34,268 nt of DNA, from NCBI GenBank assembly GCA_005889075.1, contig VBDQ01000083.1:1-34268 (forward strand), in the 5' to 3' direction. The notes beneath the pieces are model-generated. The model did not search any database. It was not told the DNA's origin and worked only from the letters and a program-made list of their open reading frames with translations. The translations under genes and the position numbers were made by a program. Below are positions 14,070-24,753 of this stretch, piece by piece. Source of the DNA: Chloroflexota bacterium (GTDB lineage: Bacteria > Chloroflexota > Limnocylindria > P2-11E). Positions within the stretch are counted from its first letter, which is position 1. The number at the start of each line of letters is the position of its first letter.

Positions 14070-14152
14070 GACCCTTCCCTCTACGACCACGCCGGTCGTC
14101 CGCTCATCGGTACACGGGGGCCGCAGAGCGCGATTTCCGCGTACAGCGGCCG

Positions 14153-14180
14153 ACGATAGGTCGGGGCCAAGACGTGTCAA
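14153..14180 (-). promoter_or_regulatory. Promoter of the 98-aa gene
   Basis: On the minus strand TTGACA (14180-14175) and TATCGT (14158-14153) are separated by 16 bases. Transcription would begin near 14146, leaving a leader of about 75 bases before GTG 14069. Confidence 0.55.
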
Positions 14181-14281
14181 TGGGAAACGCGGGTGGATCG
14201 TGATCGGAATCGGATCGAAAGCGCGTTTCGTGCGCTCACGCGCGCTTCCTCGCTCGCTCTGCGTGCCGTCGATATAGGTCG

Positions 14282-14620
14282 TTATGACGCCTGCCTGCCT
14301 CTCGCGATGAGCTCCGCGACTTTCTGTCCACCCTTCTTGCCGATCTCTTCGAAGTGCTCGTGTCCATATTTCTCTGAGACCGTGTCGCCGCCGATCTTGC
14401 CGATGCGTCCATAGAACCGAGGGCCGTAAAGCTCTTTGACTTTCTGCCCGCCCTGTTTGCCGATCTGCTCGTAGAAGTCGGAGCCGTGCCGCTGCGCGGT
14501 GGTCTTGCCGCCCTTCTTTCCGATCTGCTCGTAGAACTCCGGTCCGTGTCGTTGCGCGGTCGTCGCACCGCCGCGTCGGCCTGCCTCGGCCACAGTCATC
14601 GCGCCTTTGTTCCGGGTCAT
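14282..14620 (-). CDS. KGG-repeat stress protein (GsiB-like)
   Basis: A 112-residue highly hydrophilic protein with five Gly-Gly units at an exact 20-residue period: RRGG 15-18, KKGG 35-38, KQGG 55-58, KIGG 75-78 and KKGG 95-98. Between them are variants of TTAQRHGPEFYEQIG. This is the KGG repeat of general stress protein GsiB and fungal con-10, linked to starvation, heat and desiccation. At DNA level it is a 60-base tandem repeat. Translation should be strong: GGGAGGAG lies eight bases before the ATG, and a small perfect hairpin (GCCGA-cga-TCGGC) precedes it. It is probably cytoplasmic and disordered. Confidence 0.88.
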   Translation of the reverse strand: MTRNKGAMTVAEAGRRGGATTAQRHGPEFYEQIGKKGGKTTAQRHGSDFYEQIGKQGGQKVKELYGPRFYGRIGKIGGDTVSEKYGHEHFEEIGKKGGQKVAELIARGRQAS

Positions 14621-14753
14621 CGCAGACACTCCTCCCGCCGATCGTCGGCCGTGTGCTAGGTGAGCTAGGCGCCGAGAGAAGGCTGCAAGTCCCATGCCAC
14701 CGCTCGCCCGTCCGGCGAGGGCCCTGCCGGTCAGGCGGACGATCGGAGGACAG

Positions 14754-15434
14754 TCATTGCCCGAGGCGCATCGAAAGCGTGCAGAGATCGGGGCAGCCGA
14801 GGACGAGCTTCGTCGCGTACGACAGATCGAGCGAACGCCCGGCGACGAACGGACCACGGTCGATCACCGGCACGGTCACGCTGTGCGCGCCGTAGGTGAG
14901 CGTCACCAGCGTCCCGCAGGGCAGCGTGCGGTGCGCGACGCCGAGGATCGCCTGCGAATAGGTCTGCCCGCAGGCGGTCCGGTTGCCGTAGAAGCCGGGC
15001 CCATACCAGCTGGCGATCACGATCCCGCCGGTCGAAGGTGGCTCGAGCGACGGAAGCACGACCGGCTGCGGGGCTGCGGTCTTCACCGCGGGCCGGGGCG
15101 TCGGCGCGAGCGGCGGTTCCGGGGCCGGCTCCGCGGTTGGTCGCGGTGCCGGCCCGGTCTCGACCCCTGCGACCGCTTCTGGTTGCGAGAGGTCTTGGAT
15201 CGGGCGCGGGCCGCGGGCGATCCCCTGGAAGCTTTCGACCTCGAATGCGGACGCGACGGTCACCGGGCGCGGCGCAGTTTCATGGCTCGGCCCGACGAAA
15301 GGGACGGCCAACGCGAACGCGAACGCGGCGATGCCAGCGCGCACCAGTGGTTCCCGGACCACGGGTCGCGACCGCGTGCAGGACCGATTCCACCGTGTGT
15401 CGATTTCGTGAACACGGAAGAGGCTCGCCGACAT
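14754..15434 (-). CDS. RlpA-like double-psi beta-barrel exported protein
   Basis: A 226-residue protein. A hydrophobic segment at about 33-49 (AGIAAFAFALAVPFVG) serves as signal or anchor, a long Pro/Ala-rich linker covers about 75-135, and residues 139-226 form an RlpA-like double-psi barrel: ASWYGPGFYGNRTACGQTYS, then HRTLPCGTLV, VIDRGPF with Asp192, and SLDLS with Asp203. The family includes septal lytic transglycosylases and barwin/expansin-like wall binders. Extra Cys in TACG, LPCG and GCPDLC suggest disulfides outside the cell. The start is uncertain: no ribosome binding site precedes ATG 15434 and in-frame GTG codons near the hydrophobic segment are possible. Confidence 0.82.
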   Translation of the reverse strand: MSASLFRVHEIDTRWNRSCTRSRPVVREPLVRAGIAAFAFALAVPFVGPSHETAPRPVTVASAFEVESFQGIARGPRPIQDLSQPEAVAGVETGPAPRPTAEPAPEPPLAPTPRPAVKTAAPQPVVLPSLEPPSTGGIVIASWYGPGFYGNRTACGQTYSQAILGVAHRTLPCGTLVTLTYGAHSVTVPVIDRGPFVAGRSLDLSYATKLVLGCPDLCTLSMRLGQ

Positions 15435-15523
15435 TGCGTGCGTGGCGAGCGGTCGCTCCCTTGGTCAAGTTTCTCGCGATACGAAGTCGTTACGCGGCGT
15501 AAGGCCGCGGCTCTAGCCACTCG

Positions 15524-16016
15524 CTAGGCCGGCGTGGCGATGACGACGAATCGCGGGTCGCTGCGACTCGGCCCGGTCGATGTCTGCAGCGTGAGCCGTT
15601 CGGTCGGCGTCGGGTCGATCCAGCTCGTGTCCTCAGGTGCCACTCGCGGGTGGATCTCACGCACCACGTACTTGAGCGCAAGTCCATCGGGTGTGCTCAC
15701 GAAGACCTCGTCGCCGACATGCGCGTTCCAGAGCGCGAGGAACATCCCGCGGCGCGCATGCGCGTACAGGTAGGCATTGCCTCCCATGCCGGGTATGGCC
15801 GTTCCCGGAAGATGGAACGCGAAGTTCTCCGGGGTCCGAGATCGGCGGGTTCGTCGGAACCGGGGTCGCGGTCGCACCGAGAATTCCCGTCGCGCTCGGG
15901 ACCGGAGTCGCAAGAGGCGCGACAGATTCCGAATTCTGATGCTCGCCCGCGACAAAGAGCAGGATTCCCGCGATGAGCAGCGCCGCGCCGGCCGCGGCGA
16001 TGATCGGTCGAGCCAT
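15524..16016 (-). pseudogene. Sortase-like protein, frameshifted
   Basis: Two reading frames together make one sortase-like protein. The first (ATG 16016, GGAG seven bases upstream) gives an N-terminal anchor MARPIIAAAGAALLIAGILL and a Thr/Pro linker ending NPPISDP. The second gives the catalytic-domain part: FHLPGTAIPGMGGNAYLYAH with the candidate catalytic His, GDEVFV, and LTLQTSTG before DPRFVVIATP. Removing one base from the G4 run at 15831-15834 joins them without gap. In sortases the TLxTC motif supplies the catalytic Cys; here that place is Ser (TSTG), so even the repaired protein may lack transpeptidase activity. It is 90 bases upstream of the RlpA-like gene on the same strand. Confidence 0.72.
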
Positions 16017-16019
16017 CGG

Positions 16020-16025
16020 TATGCT
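16020..16025 (+). promoter_or_regulatory. -10 hexamer of the M24 peptidase gene
   Basis: TATGCT 14 bases before ATG 16040, followed by GCAGGA as a short ribosome binding site. It overlaps the start region of the divergent sortase gene. Confidence 0.3.
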
Positions 16026-16039
16026 CCGGTGCAGGACGA

Positions 16040-17149
16040 ATGCCGACCGAACGACCGAGCTTCAGGGATCGTCGTGATCGCGCCACCGCGAAGCTCGCCG
16101 CGCGTGGGTGCGCCGCACTTCTCCTGAGCCCAGGGCCCGATCTCTTCTACCTCACCGGGTACCAGGTGTTCCCAAGCGAGCGGCTGACCTGTCTCGTGCT
16201 GCGGGCCGACGGCCGCGCGATGGTCGTCTGTCCCGAGCTCGAGGCGCCGCGCCTGGCCGAGAGCGCGCCCGATCTCGAGCGCGTGAGCTGGAGCGAGACC
16301 GACGACCCCTTCGCGCTCGCGGCCCGACTCGCCGGTGATCGCCCCGGCGACATCGCGATCGCCGACCAGATGTGGGCGGCGTTCGTGCTGCCACTCGAGG
16401 CGGCGCTAAGCGGTCGCCGGCTCCGCGTCGCTTCCGAGATCACGCGCGAGCTGCGCGCGCGAAAGGACGGCTACGAACGCGCGGCCCTCCGTGCCGCGTC
16501 CGAGGCGGCTGACCGCGCATACGTGCGCGTGCTCTCAGAACCCTTCGCGGGGCGGACCGAGCGCGAGATCGGCGACTGCCTCGCAGGTCTGCTCCGAGCC
16601 GAGGGGCACGACGAAGTCAACTTCACGATCGTCGGCTCCGGCCCGAACGGCGCATCGCCGCATCACGACACCGGACAGCGGCGCATCAGCCCCGGCGACA
16701 CGGTCGTGCTCGACTTCGGCGGCGGCCGCAAGGGCTATCGCTCAGATATCACGCGCACGGTGCACGTCGGCGCGAGCATCGACCGCGAGCAGCAGCGCGT
16801 GCACGACGTGGTGCGCCGTTCCCAGGAGGCCGGCTACGCAGCAGCACGGGAGGGCGCCACTGCAGAGTCGGTGGACGCGGCGTCCCGCGCGGTCATCGAT
16901 GAGGCGGGATACGGGCGCTTCTTCATCCACCGCACCGGCCATGGCATCGGCCTAGAAGGGCACGAGCATCCGTACCTGGTCCGCGGCAACCGCGAGCTGC
17001 TCGAGCCAGGCATGGCTTTCTCGATCGAGCCGGGCATCTATCTCGAGGGGCGCTTCGGCGTGCGGATCGAGGACATCGCGATCATCGACGACGATGGAAG
17101 CGTCACGCCGCTCAATCAGGCCGACCACGCCTTCGCGACCGTCGCCTGA
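16040..17149 (+). CDS. M24 family metallopeptidase (Xaa-Pro dipeptidase/aminopeptidase type)
   Basis: A 369-residue creatinase/prolidase-fold peptidase that should cut Xaa-Pro bonds with two metal ions. The N-terminal domain (1-140) has LLSPGPDLFYLTGY. The catalytic domain supplies all five ligands: Asp225 (LDFGG), Asp236 (RSDITRT), His301 (HRTGHGIG), Glu330 (SIEPGIY) and Glu344 (RIEDIAI). It looks complete and active; whether it acts on dipeptides or on longer peptides cannot be decided. It is followed without gap by two small membrane protein genes, so the three are probably co-transcribed. Confidence 0.93.
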   Translation: MPTERPSFRDRRDRATAKLAARGCAALLLSPGPDLFYLTGYQVFPSERLTCLVLRADGRAMVVCPELEAPRLAESAPDLERVSWSETDDPFALAARLAGDRPGDIAIADQMWAAFVLPLEAALSGRRLRVASEITRELRARKDGYERAALRAASEAADRAYVRVLSEPFAGRTEREIGDCLAGLLRAEGHDEVNFTIVGSGPNGASPHHDTGQRRISPGDTVVLDFGGGRKGYRSDITRTVHVGASIDREQQRVHDVVRRSQEAGYAAAREGATAESVDAASRAVIDEAGYGRFFIHRTGHGIGLEGHEHPYLVRGNRELLEPGMAFSIEPGIYLEGRFGVRIEDIAIIDDDGSVTPLNQADHAFATVA

Positions 17150-17497
17150 GTGCGCTTCGCGATCGCGGTCATGGCGGCGGGCGTCGTGCAGATCGTCCCG
17201 TATCTCGAGGCGAACGTCCCCGCGATCCTCGCGGTCGCCTATCTCTGTTTCGCGGCGATGGGCGCCGGCTTCTTCGCTGGAAGGCGCGGCTGGCTCGCGG
17301 GTGGTCTCTCGGTCGTCGTCGGCGCCGCGCTCGCCGGGATCGTGAGCGAGATTCGGAGCGTCGGCCCGACCGACGTCGTGGATTACCTGACCGCCGAGAC
17401 CGGCCTCCTCCTCGTGATCGCCCCGTACGCGTTCCTGGGCGCACTCGCGGGCGCGCTCGGGAGCTGGCTCCGCTCGCGCGCGCTGGCCACCAGATGA
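17150..17497 (+). CDS. Small membrane protein (115 aa)
   Basis: A 115-residue protein with about four hydrophobic helices, including AVMAAGVVQIVPYL, AILAVAYLCFAAMGAGFFAG, WLAGGLSVVVGAALAGIV and LLLVIAPYAFLGALAGALGS. It begins with GTG in the base right after the stop of the peptidase gene and overlaps the next gene by four bases (ATGA), so translation is coupled. No family is recognised. The neighbours suggest a shared membrane role for the pair at 17150 and 17494. Confidence 0.75.
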   Translation: MRFAIAVMAAGVVQIVPYLEANVPAILAVAYLCFAAMGAGFFAGRRGWLAGGLSVVVGAALAGIVSEIRSVGPTDVVDYLTAETGLLLVIAPYAFLGALAGALGSWLRSRALATR

Positions 17498-17874
17498 GCT
17501 GGCCGCGCGTCTTCGCGTCGATCGCGGCGAGCGCGGTCGGCCTGGCCTTCTGGTGGGCGCTCACCGAGCCGCTTCCGGTCCCGCCGGTCATCCTGCTCGC
17601 GGTCGCAGGCGCGATCCTCGTGTGCTCGGGGCTGATCGCGGGACGCGGCGGCATCATCGCGGCGCCGAGCGCGCTGCTCTTCTCGCTCTTCATCGGGAGC
17701 ATCCTCGCGACGCAGCTCCATCAAGCATTTCGCCCGCAATCCCCGCCCATCGAGGAATTCAACGCGCTCATCTCGCTGCGTTTCCCGGAAGTCCTCGCAC
17801 CGCTCGCGATCGCGGTCGTGATCGGGGCGGTCGCAGGTTGGTTCGGCGAGCGGCTCTTGCCCTCGCAGGCCTAG
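17494..17874 (+). CDS. Small membrane protein (126 aa)
   Basis: A 126-residue protein with about four hydrophobic helices, ordered like the preceding protein: AASAVGLAFWWALTE, VILLAVAGAILVCSGLIAG, AAPSALLFSLFIGSILATQL and VLAPLAIAVVIGAVAGWFG. It may be a distant partner of its neighbour. Its stop codon overlaps the stop of nuoN on the other strand by four bases, so there is no room for a terminator between the two convergent units. Confidence 0.75.
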   Translation: MSWPRVFASIAASAVGLAFWWALTEPLPVPPVILLAVAGAILVCSGLIAGRGGIIAAPSALLFSLFIGSILATQLHQAFRPQSPPIEEFNALISLRFPEVLAPLAIAVVIGAVAGWFGERLLPSQA

Positions 17875-19313
17875 CGCACCAGGGGAAGGGCGGCCTGCCG
17901 CGCCCACTCGTACAGCGAGTTCGGCAGGATGCCGAGAACGAGCACGGCGAGCGACGCGACCGTCAATCCCGCGGAGAGGGCGCCTGTGTTCGCGAGCCGA
18001 GGGACCTTCTCGCTCGGGTCGTACATGTACATGCGCACGACCACGCGCAGGTAATAGAAGGCCGCGAGTACCGCGTTCAGTGCGATCACCACCGCAAGCC
18101 ACGCGAGGCCGGCGTCGAGCACCGGCTGGATGACCACGAACTTGGCGACGAACCCAATGGTCGGCGGGATCCCGGTGAGCGAGATCAGGAAGATGAAGAG
18201 CGCGAGGGCTCCCGCGGGCTCGCGGCGCCCGAAGCCGTTCAGGTCTTCGAGCGTCGCGCCGCGCGTTCCCTCGAGATCGAAATAGAGAAGGCAGGCAAAG
18301 GCGCCGAGATTCATGAGCCCATAGGCGAACACGTAGAAGAGGACGGCCGCGCTCGCGCTGGCGCCGGCCTTCGATGCCGCGACCGCGGCGAGGATGTACC
18401 CGGTATGCGCGATGCTCGAGTACGCGAGCATGCGCTTCACGTTCGTTTGGGCGAGCGCGACGACGTTGCCGGCGGTCATCGTCACGGCGGCGAGGATCGC
18501 GAGGACGGCGCCCCAGTCGACCCCGAGCGGGCCCATCGCGCCGACGAGCACGCGCAGGATCGCCGCGAACGCCGCGGCCTTCGGACCAACGGACATGAAC
18601 GCGGTGGCCGGGGTGGGCGCGCCGTCGTACGCGTCCGGCGTCCACTGGTGGAATGGAACGATCGCGGCCTTGAACCCGAGCCCGACCGTCACCAGACCCA
18701 GGGCCACGATGGTCTGGCCATTCGCCACGCCTTGCGCGGCAAGGACGCCGGTGATCGTCGCGAAGTCGGTCGACTTGGTGATGCCGTAGAGCCACGCGAA
18801 CCCGTAAAGGAGGAGCGCCGAGCTGAAGGCTCCGAGGAGGAAGTACTTGAGCGCGGCCTCGTTGGCGAACCGGTCCGATCGCTGGATGCCGGCGAGGACG
18901 TAGATCGGGATCGTCATGGTCTCGAGGCCGATGAAGAGGGTGATCAGGTCGGCCGAAAGCGCGATCGTCATCGCGCCCACCGTCGAGAACAGGATGATCG
19001 CGTAGAACTCGCCTGGTGGCACCGCACGGCGCGCGAGGTACGCGGGCGAGACGGCCACCGCGAAGATCGCGAGAAGGATGAAGACCGCGCGGAAGAAAGA
19101 AGTGAACGCGTCGATCGTGACGAAGCCGCGGAAGTACTGACCGGCAGGCACGACGTAGAAGACCGACGCGAGCGCGGCGACGAGCCCCGCAATCGTGATC
19201 ACCGGCAGCAAGAGCGCCGCGAGGCGCCGCTCGAGGGTGGCGTCGGCCATGAGGACGACGACCGCAACGACGGTGACGAGGATCTCAGGGTAGACGGCTG
19301 CCACGTCGTTCAT
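17871..19313 (-). CDS. nuoN: NADH-quinone oxidoreductase subunit N
   Basis: A 480-residue antiporter-like membrane subunit of complex I that carries one proton channel. It starts MNDVAAVYPEILVTVVAVVV; key blocks are LITLFIGLETMTIPIYVLAG with the conserved channel Glu, the Lys-bearing ALKYFLLGAFSSALLLYG, and VKRMLAYSSIAHTGYIL. About 14 hydrophobic helices fit the family. The ATG at 19313 has GGGAG upstream; a longer in-frame reading overlaps nuoM and is rejected. It is the last gene of the operon, 13 bases after nuoM. Confidence 0.95.
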   Translation of the reverse strand: MNDVAAVYPEILVTVVAVVVLMADATLERRLAALLLPVITIAGLVAALASVFYVVPAGQYFRGFVTIDAFTSFFRAVFILLAIFAVAVSPAYLARRAVPPGEFYAIILFSTVGAMTIALSADLITLFIGLETMTIPIYVLAGIQRSDRFANEAALKYFLLGAFSSALLLYGFAWLYGITKSTDFATITGVLAAQGVANGQTIVALGLVTVGLGFKAAIVPFHQWTPDAYDGAPTPATAFMSVGPKAAAFAAILRVLVGAMGPLGVDWGAVLAILAAVTMTAGNVVALAQTNVKRMLAYSSIAHTGYILAAVAASKAGASASAAVLFYVFAYGLMNLGAFACLLYFDLEGTRGATLEDLNGFGRREPAGALALFIFLISLTGIPPTIGFVAKFVVIQPVLDAGLAWLAVVIALNAVLAAFYYLRVVVRMYMYDPSEKVPRLANTGALSAGLTVASLAVLVLGILPNSLYEWARQAALPLVR

Positions 19314-19326
19314 CGCTCCCGCTCCC

Positions 19327-20849
19327 TCATCTGGCGGCGAGCACCGTGAAGGAGGGGTCGGTGGCGAGACGCACAACCTGGTCGAGCGACGGCTCGATGA
19401 TCGAGATGAAGGGCTGCGGAGCGACGCCGAGGATCACGGTCATCGCGAGCAGCGGCACCGCGCAGGCGACCTCGAGGGGCGTCATGTCCGGCAGGAGCTT
19501 GTAGGCCTCGCGGACGGGGCCATACATCACGCGCTGGAACATCCAGAGGAGATAGACCGCCGCGAGGATCACGCCGGTCGCGGCGAGCGGCCCCCAAAAG
19601 AGCCCGCCGAGCGGCACTCCCGAGAAGCGGAATGTGCCCAGGAGCACGAGGAACTCGCCGACGAAGCCGTTGAGGCCAGGAAGCCCCAGCGATGCGAGCA
19701 CGAACACGCCGAAGAACGTCGTGTAGAGCGGCCACATGTTCGCGAGCCCGCCGAGGTCGGCGATCTGGCGGCGGTGGGTCTTTTCGTACTGGATGCCGAC
19801 GAAAAGGAAGAGGGCTCCGGTCACGAAGCCATGGTTGAGCATCTGCAGGACCGCCCCGACGCCGCCCTGCAGGTTGAGCACGAAGATGCCGAGCGTCACG
19901 AACCCCATGTGGGCGACCGACGAATACGCGACGAGCTTCTTGAGATCCTTCTGCACCGCAGAGACGATCGCGCCGTAGACGATGGCGACCACCGACAGGA
20001 GGATGAGGAGCGGCAGCCATGCCTGCACGCCGAATGGAAACAGGGGAAGCGCGAAGCGCAGGAACCCGTAGCCGCCGGCCTTGAGAAGCACTCCCGCGAG
20101 CACCACCGAGCCAGCGGTCGGAGCTTCGACGTGCGCATCGGGGAGCCAGGTGTGGAACGGGACCATGGGCATCTTGATCGCGAACGCCAGTGCGAACGCC
20201 AGGAACACCCAGAACTGGAAGTCCGCGGAGAAACGGCCGCGAGCCTCGATGAGGTCGGGCAGCGACAGCGTGCGCGCGCCCGATGCATCGGCGGACGCGA
20301 GGTAGACGGCGACGATGCCCACGAGCATGAGGAGCGACCCCGCAAGGGTGAACAGAACGAACTTAAGGGTCGAGTAGATGCGCCGCGGGCCACCCCACAC
20401 CCCGATGATCAAGTACATCGGCAGGAGCATCAGCTCGAAGAACACATAGAAGAGGAAAAGGTCGAGCGCGATGAAGACCCCGACCATGCCGATCTCGAGC
20501 AGGAGGAATGAGGCCATGAACTCCGTGACCCGCGTCTTGATCGCGCCGCCGCTCGAGTACAGGACGGAGATGAAGGTCAGCAGCGTCGTCATCGGGACGA
20601 GCAGTACGGAGATCCCGTCGACGCCCAGGAAGTAGGTGATCCCGAGGCTCGGCAGCCAGTCGACACGTTCGGTCAGCTGGAAACCCGCCTCGCCGACGTG
20701 GAACTGCGAGAGCATCCAGAGCGACACGGCGAGCTCGACGGCGGTGGTCGTGATCGCGACCTGCTTGACCGCGCGCTCGTCTCGCCGGAAGAGGAAGAGC
20801 GGAATGAGGCCGGCGAGCGGGATGACGACGAGGAGCGAGAGGACGTGGG

Positions 20850-20853
<4 letters not shown>
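19327..20853 (-). CDS. nuoM: NADH-quinone oxidoreductase subunit M
   Basis: A 508-residue antiporter-like proton-pumping subunit of complex I. The essential Glu140 is in YVFFELMLLPMYLIIG, and the blocks KMPMVPFHTWLPDAHVEAPT and LKKLVAYSSVAHMGFVTLGI are typical of NuoM, with Lys residues in the half-channels. ITYFLGVDGISVLLVPMTTL in the N-terminal part is also conserved. Its ATG overlaps the nuoL stop by four bases. Confidence 0.97.
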
Positions 20854-22751
<1,898 letters not shown>

Positions 22752-22755
22752 GACC

Positions 22756-23064
22756 CTATCCCTTCATTGCGTGGATCTCGTCCACGTCGACGACGGGGCG
22801 GTTGCGGTAAGCCGAGAGGACGATGCCGAGACCGACGGCAACCTCGGCCGCCGCGATCACGAACACGAATACGACGAAGACGCTGCCGCGCTCGTCGATC
22901 GCGCCATAGCGTCGCGAGAACGCCACGAACGCGAGGTTCGCCGCATTGAGCATGAGCTCCACGCACATGAGGATCACGACGGCGTTCCGGCGGACCAATA
23001 CCCCAGCGCAACCGATGAAGAAGAGGACAGCGGATACGAAGATGTACGCGCCCAGCGGGATCAT
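22756..23064 (-). CDS. nuoK: NADH-quinone oxidoreductase subunit K
   Basis: A 102-residue three-helix subunit that links the quinone site to the antiporter-like subunits. The two essential membrane glutamates are present: Glu36 in MCVELMLNAANLAF and Glu74 in AAAEVAVGLGIV. Its ATG overlaps the nuoJ stop by four bases. Length is normal for the family. Confidence 0.96.
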   Translation of the reverse strand: MIPLGAYIFVSAVLFFIGCAGVLVRRNAVVILMCVELMLNAANLAFVAFSRRYGAIDERGSVFVVFVFVIAAAEVAVGLGIVLSAYRNRPVVDVDEIHAMKG

Positions 23065-23594
23065 CGACGCTCGCGCCGCCGCGTGTCTGCGCCTTCAGCT
23101 TCGTCGCGCTTGGTGAGCACGATCGCGCCGACCATCGCGGCGAGGAGCAGAACGGACGCGATCTCGAAGGGGAATGCGAAATCGGTGAACACGCTCGTCG
23201 CGAGCCCCGGGAGATCGCCGCCACGGGGCGGCGGCGCCGGCGCATTGAACGAGAACGCCAGAAGGAGCACCGGGATCGCGATGGCCGCGACGAAGATGGC
23301 GGCGATTGGTGTCTGATGCTGGAAGAAGAGCGCATACGGCCGATCGCCGGACTTCGTGAACATGACTCCGTAGAGGATCAACACCGTGATGGCCCCGACA
23401 TAGATGAGGACCTGGAACGCGGCGATCGTCTCCGCACCGAGCAGCACGAACATTCCCGCCATGCAGAGGAAGGTGAAGGCCATCAGCAACGCGGCCGCGG
23501 TGATGCGGTTGATGAGGACGACCGCCGCCCCTGCCGCGATCACCCCGACGGAGAGCATCGCGAAGACGATCGGCTCGACGAAGTCGAAGGTCAT
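23061..23594 (-). CDS. nuoJ: NADH-quinone oxidoreductase subunit J
   Basis: A 177-residue five-helix subunit of complex I. The conserved helix with the pi-bulge region is AFQVLIYVGAITVLILYGVM (about residues 59-78). The C-terminus is charged and ends RRRERR. It follows nuoH after six bases. nuoI, which normally stands between nuoH and nuoJ, is absent. Confidence 0.95.
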   Translation of the reverse strand: MTFDFVEPIVFAMLSVGVIAAGAAVVLINRITAAALLMAFTFLCMAGMFVLLGAETIAAFQVLIYVGAITVLILYGVMFTKSGDRPYALFFQHQTPIAAIFVAAIAIPVLLLAFSFNAPAPPPRGGDLPGLATSVFTDFAFPFEIASVLLLAAMVGAIVLTKRDEAEGADTRRRERR

Positions 23595-23600
23595 CGGCCC

Positions 23601-24749
23601 CTAGCTGGCGGCGCGCACCGGCTGCGCGGTCGCGCGCGCTCGCGCGCGCAGGGCCGCAAGGCGCCGCCGCTGTACGAACGGGATGCCCGCGACGAACGCG
23701 ACGACGAGCAGCCAGTTGGCGATCGCGATTGGTACGCGGCTCGAGGGGAAGGCGAGCGCGAGCGTCGCCACGACGAGGATGTTGAGCAGCGAGACCGGGA
23801 TGAGGCCTTTCCAGCAGAAGCTCATGAGCTGATCGATCCGCAGGCGGGGCAGCGTCGCGCGGATCCACATGAACGCGAGGATGAAGGCGTAGACCTTGAG
23901 CGTGAACCAGACCACGCCGAGGAGTGGAAGCGCGTCCACCCCGGGTCCCTGCCAGCCCCCGAACCAGAGCGTCACGATGATCGAGCACACCACGGTGACG
24001 TTCCCGTACTCCGAGAGCGCGAGCATCGTCCCCCAGCGCATGCCCGAGTACTCAGTGAGCCAGCCCGCGACGAGCTCGGACTCCGCCTCGGGCAAGTCGA
24101 ACGGCGTGCGGTTCGTCTCGGCGAGCGCCGCGATGAAGTACACGAGGAAGCTGAACGGCAGAACGAGGACGTTGACGAGCGGGCCCGGCTGCGAGGCGGT
24201 GATCGTCCGCATCGATAGCGATCCGACCACGAGCGCGACGGTGACGAGCGCGAGGATCTGCGGGATCTCGTACGAGATGAGCTGACCCGCGGAGCGCAGG
24301 CCACCGACGAGCGCGTACTTGTTGTTGGACGCCCATCCGGCGATGACGATCCCGAGCACCGTCATGGAGCCGAGCGTCGTCAGGTAGAGCAGCCCGATGT
24401 TGAGATCCGCGCCGGTGATGTCGTACGCGAACGGCAGGACCAGCCACGAGGCGAGCATCGGGCAAAAGACGAGCGCCGGCGCGGCGACAAAGAACCAGGC
24501 GTCGGTCGCGCTCGGACGCACGTCCTCCTTGGCGATGAGCTTGAGCGCGTCGGCGAAGGTTTGCAGCAGACCGAACGGGCCCACATGGTAGGGACCGAGG
24601 CGGTCCTGGATGATCGCCTGGATCTTGCGCTCGAGATAGATCTGCAGAAGCGCGCCGTTGAGGATGAGGAAGAGCGCCAGCCCCACCGCGATCACCAGGC
24701 GCAGCGGCGCCCAGATCACCGGATCGAGACCGAAGGGACCGATCGGCAT
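23601..24749 (-). CDS. nuoH: NADH-quinone oxidoreductase subunit H
   Basis: A 382-residue subunit that forms part of the quinone chamber. Conserved blocks include ERKIQAIIQDRLGPYHVGP, LKLIAKED, SYEIPQILALV and RTPFDLPEAESELVAG, the last with the acidic cluster of the E-channel. The C-terminal tail after the last helix (FVQRRRLAALRARARATAQP) is longer and more basic than usual. It begins four bases after nuoC. nuoD, normally between nuoC and nuoH, is absent. Confidence 0.97.
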   Translation of the reverse strand: MPIGPFGLDPVIWAPLRLVIAVGLALFLILNGALLQIYLERKIQAIIQDRLGPYHVGPFGLLQTFADALKLIAKEDVRPSATDAWFFVAAPALVFCPMLASWLVLPFAYDITGADLNIGLLYLTTLGSMTVLGIVIAGWASNNKYALVGGLRSAGQLISYEIPQILALVTVALVVGSLSMRTITASQPGPLVNVLVLPFSFLVYFIAALAETNRTPFDLPEAESELVAGWLTEYSGMRWGTMLALSEYGNVTVVCSIIVTLWFGGWQGPGVDALPLLGVVWFTLKVYAFILAFMWIRATLPRLRIDQLMSFCWKGLIPVSLLNILVVATLALAFPSSRVPIAIANWLLVVAFVAGIPFVQRRRLAALRARARATAQPVRAAS

Positions 24750-24753
24750 GGCG

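Noticed and set aside
14072-14180. N-terminal extension of the 98-aa gene to TTG 14180
   Set aside because: The TTG is part of a TTGACA -35 element with TATCGT 16 bases on; GTG 14069 has a ribosome binding site.
17553-19349. 598-codon plus-strand frame opposite nuoN
   Set aside because: Antisense shadow, low-complexity Arg/Glu/Asp sequence; nuoN on the other strand is certain.
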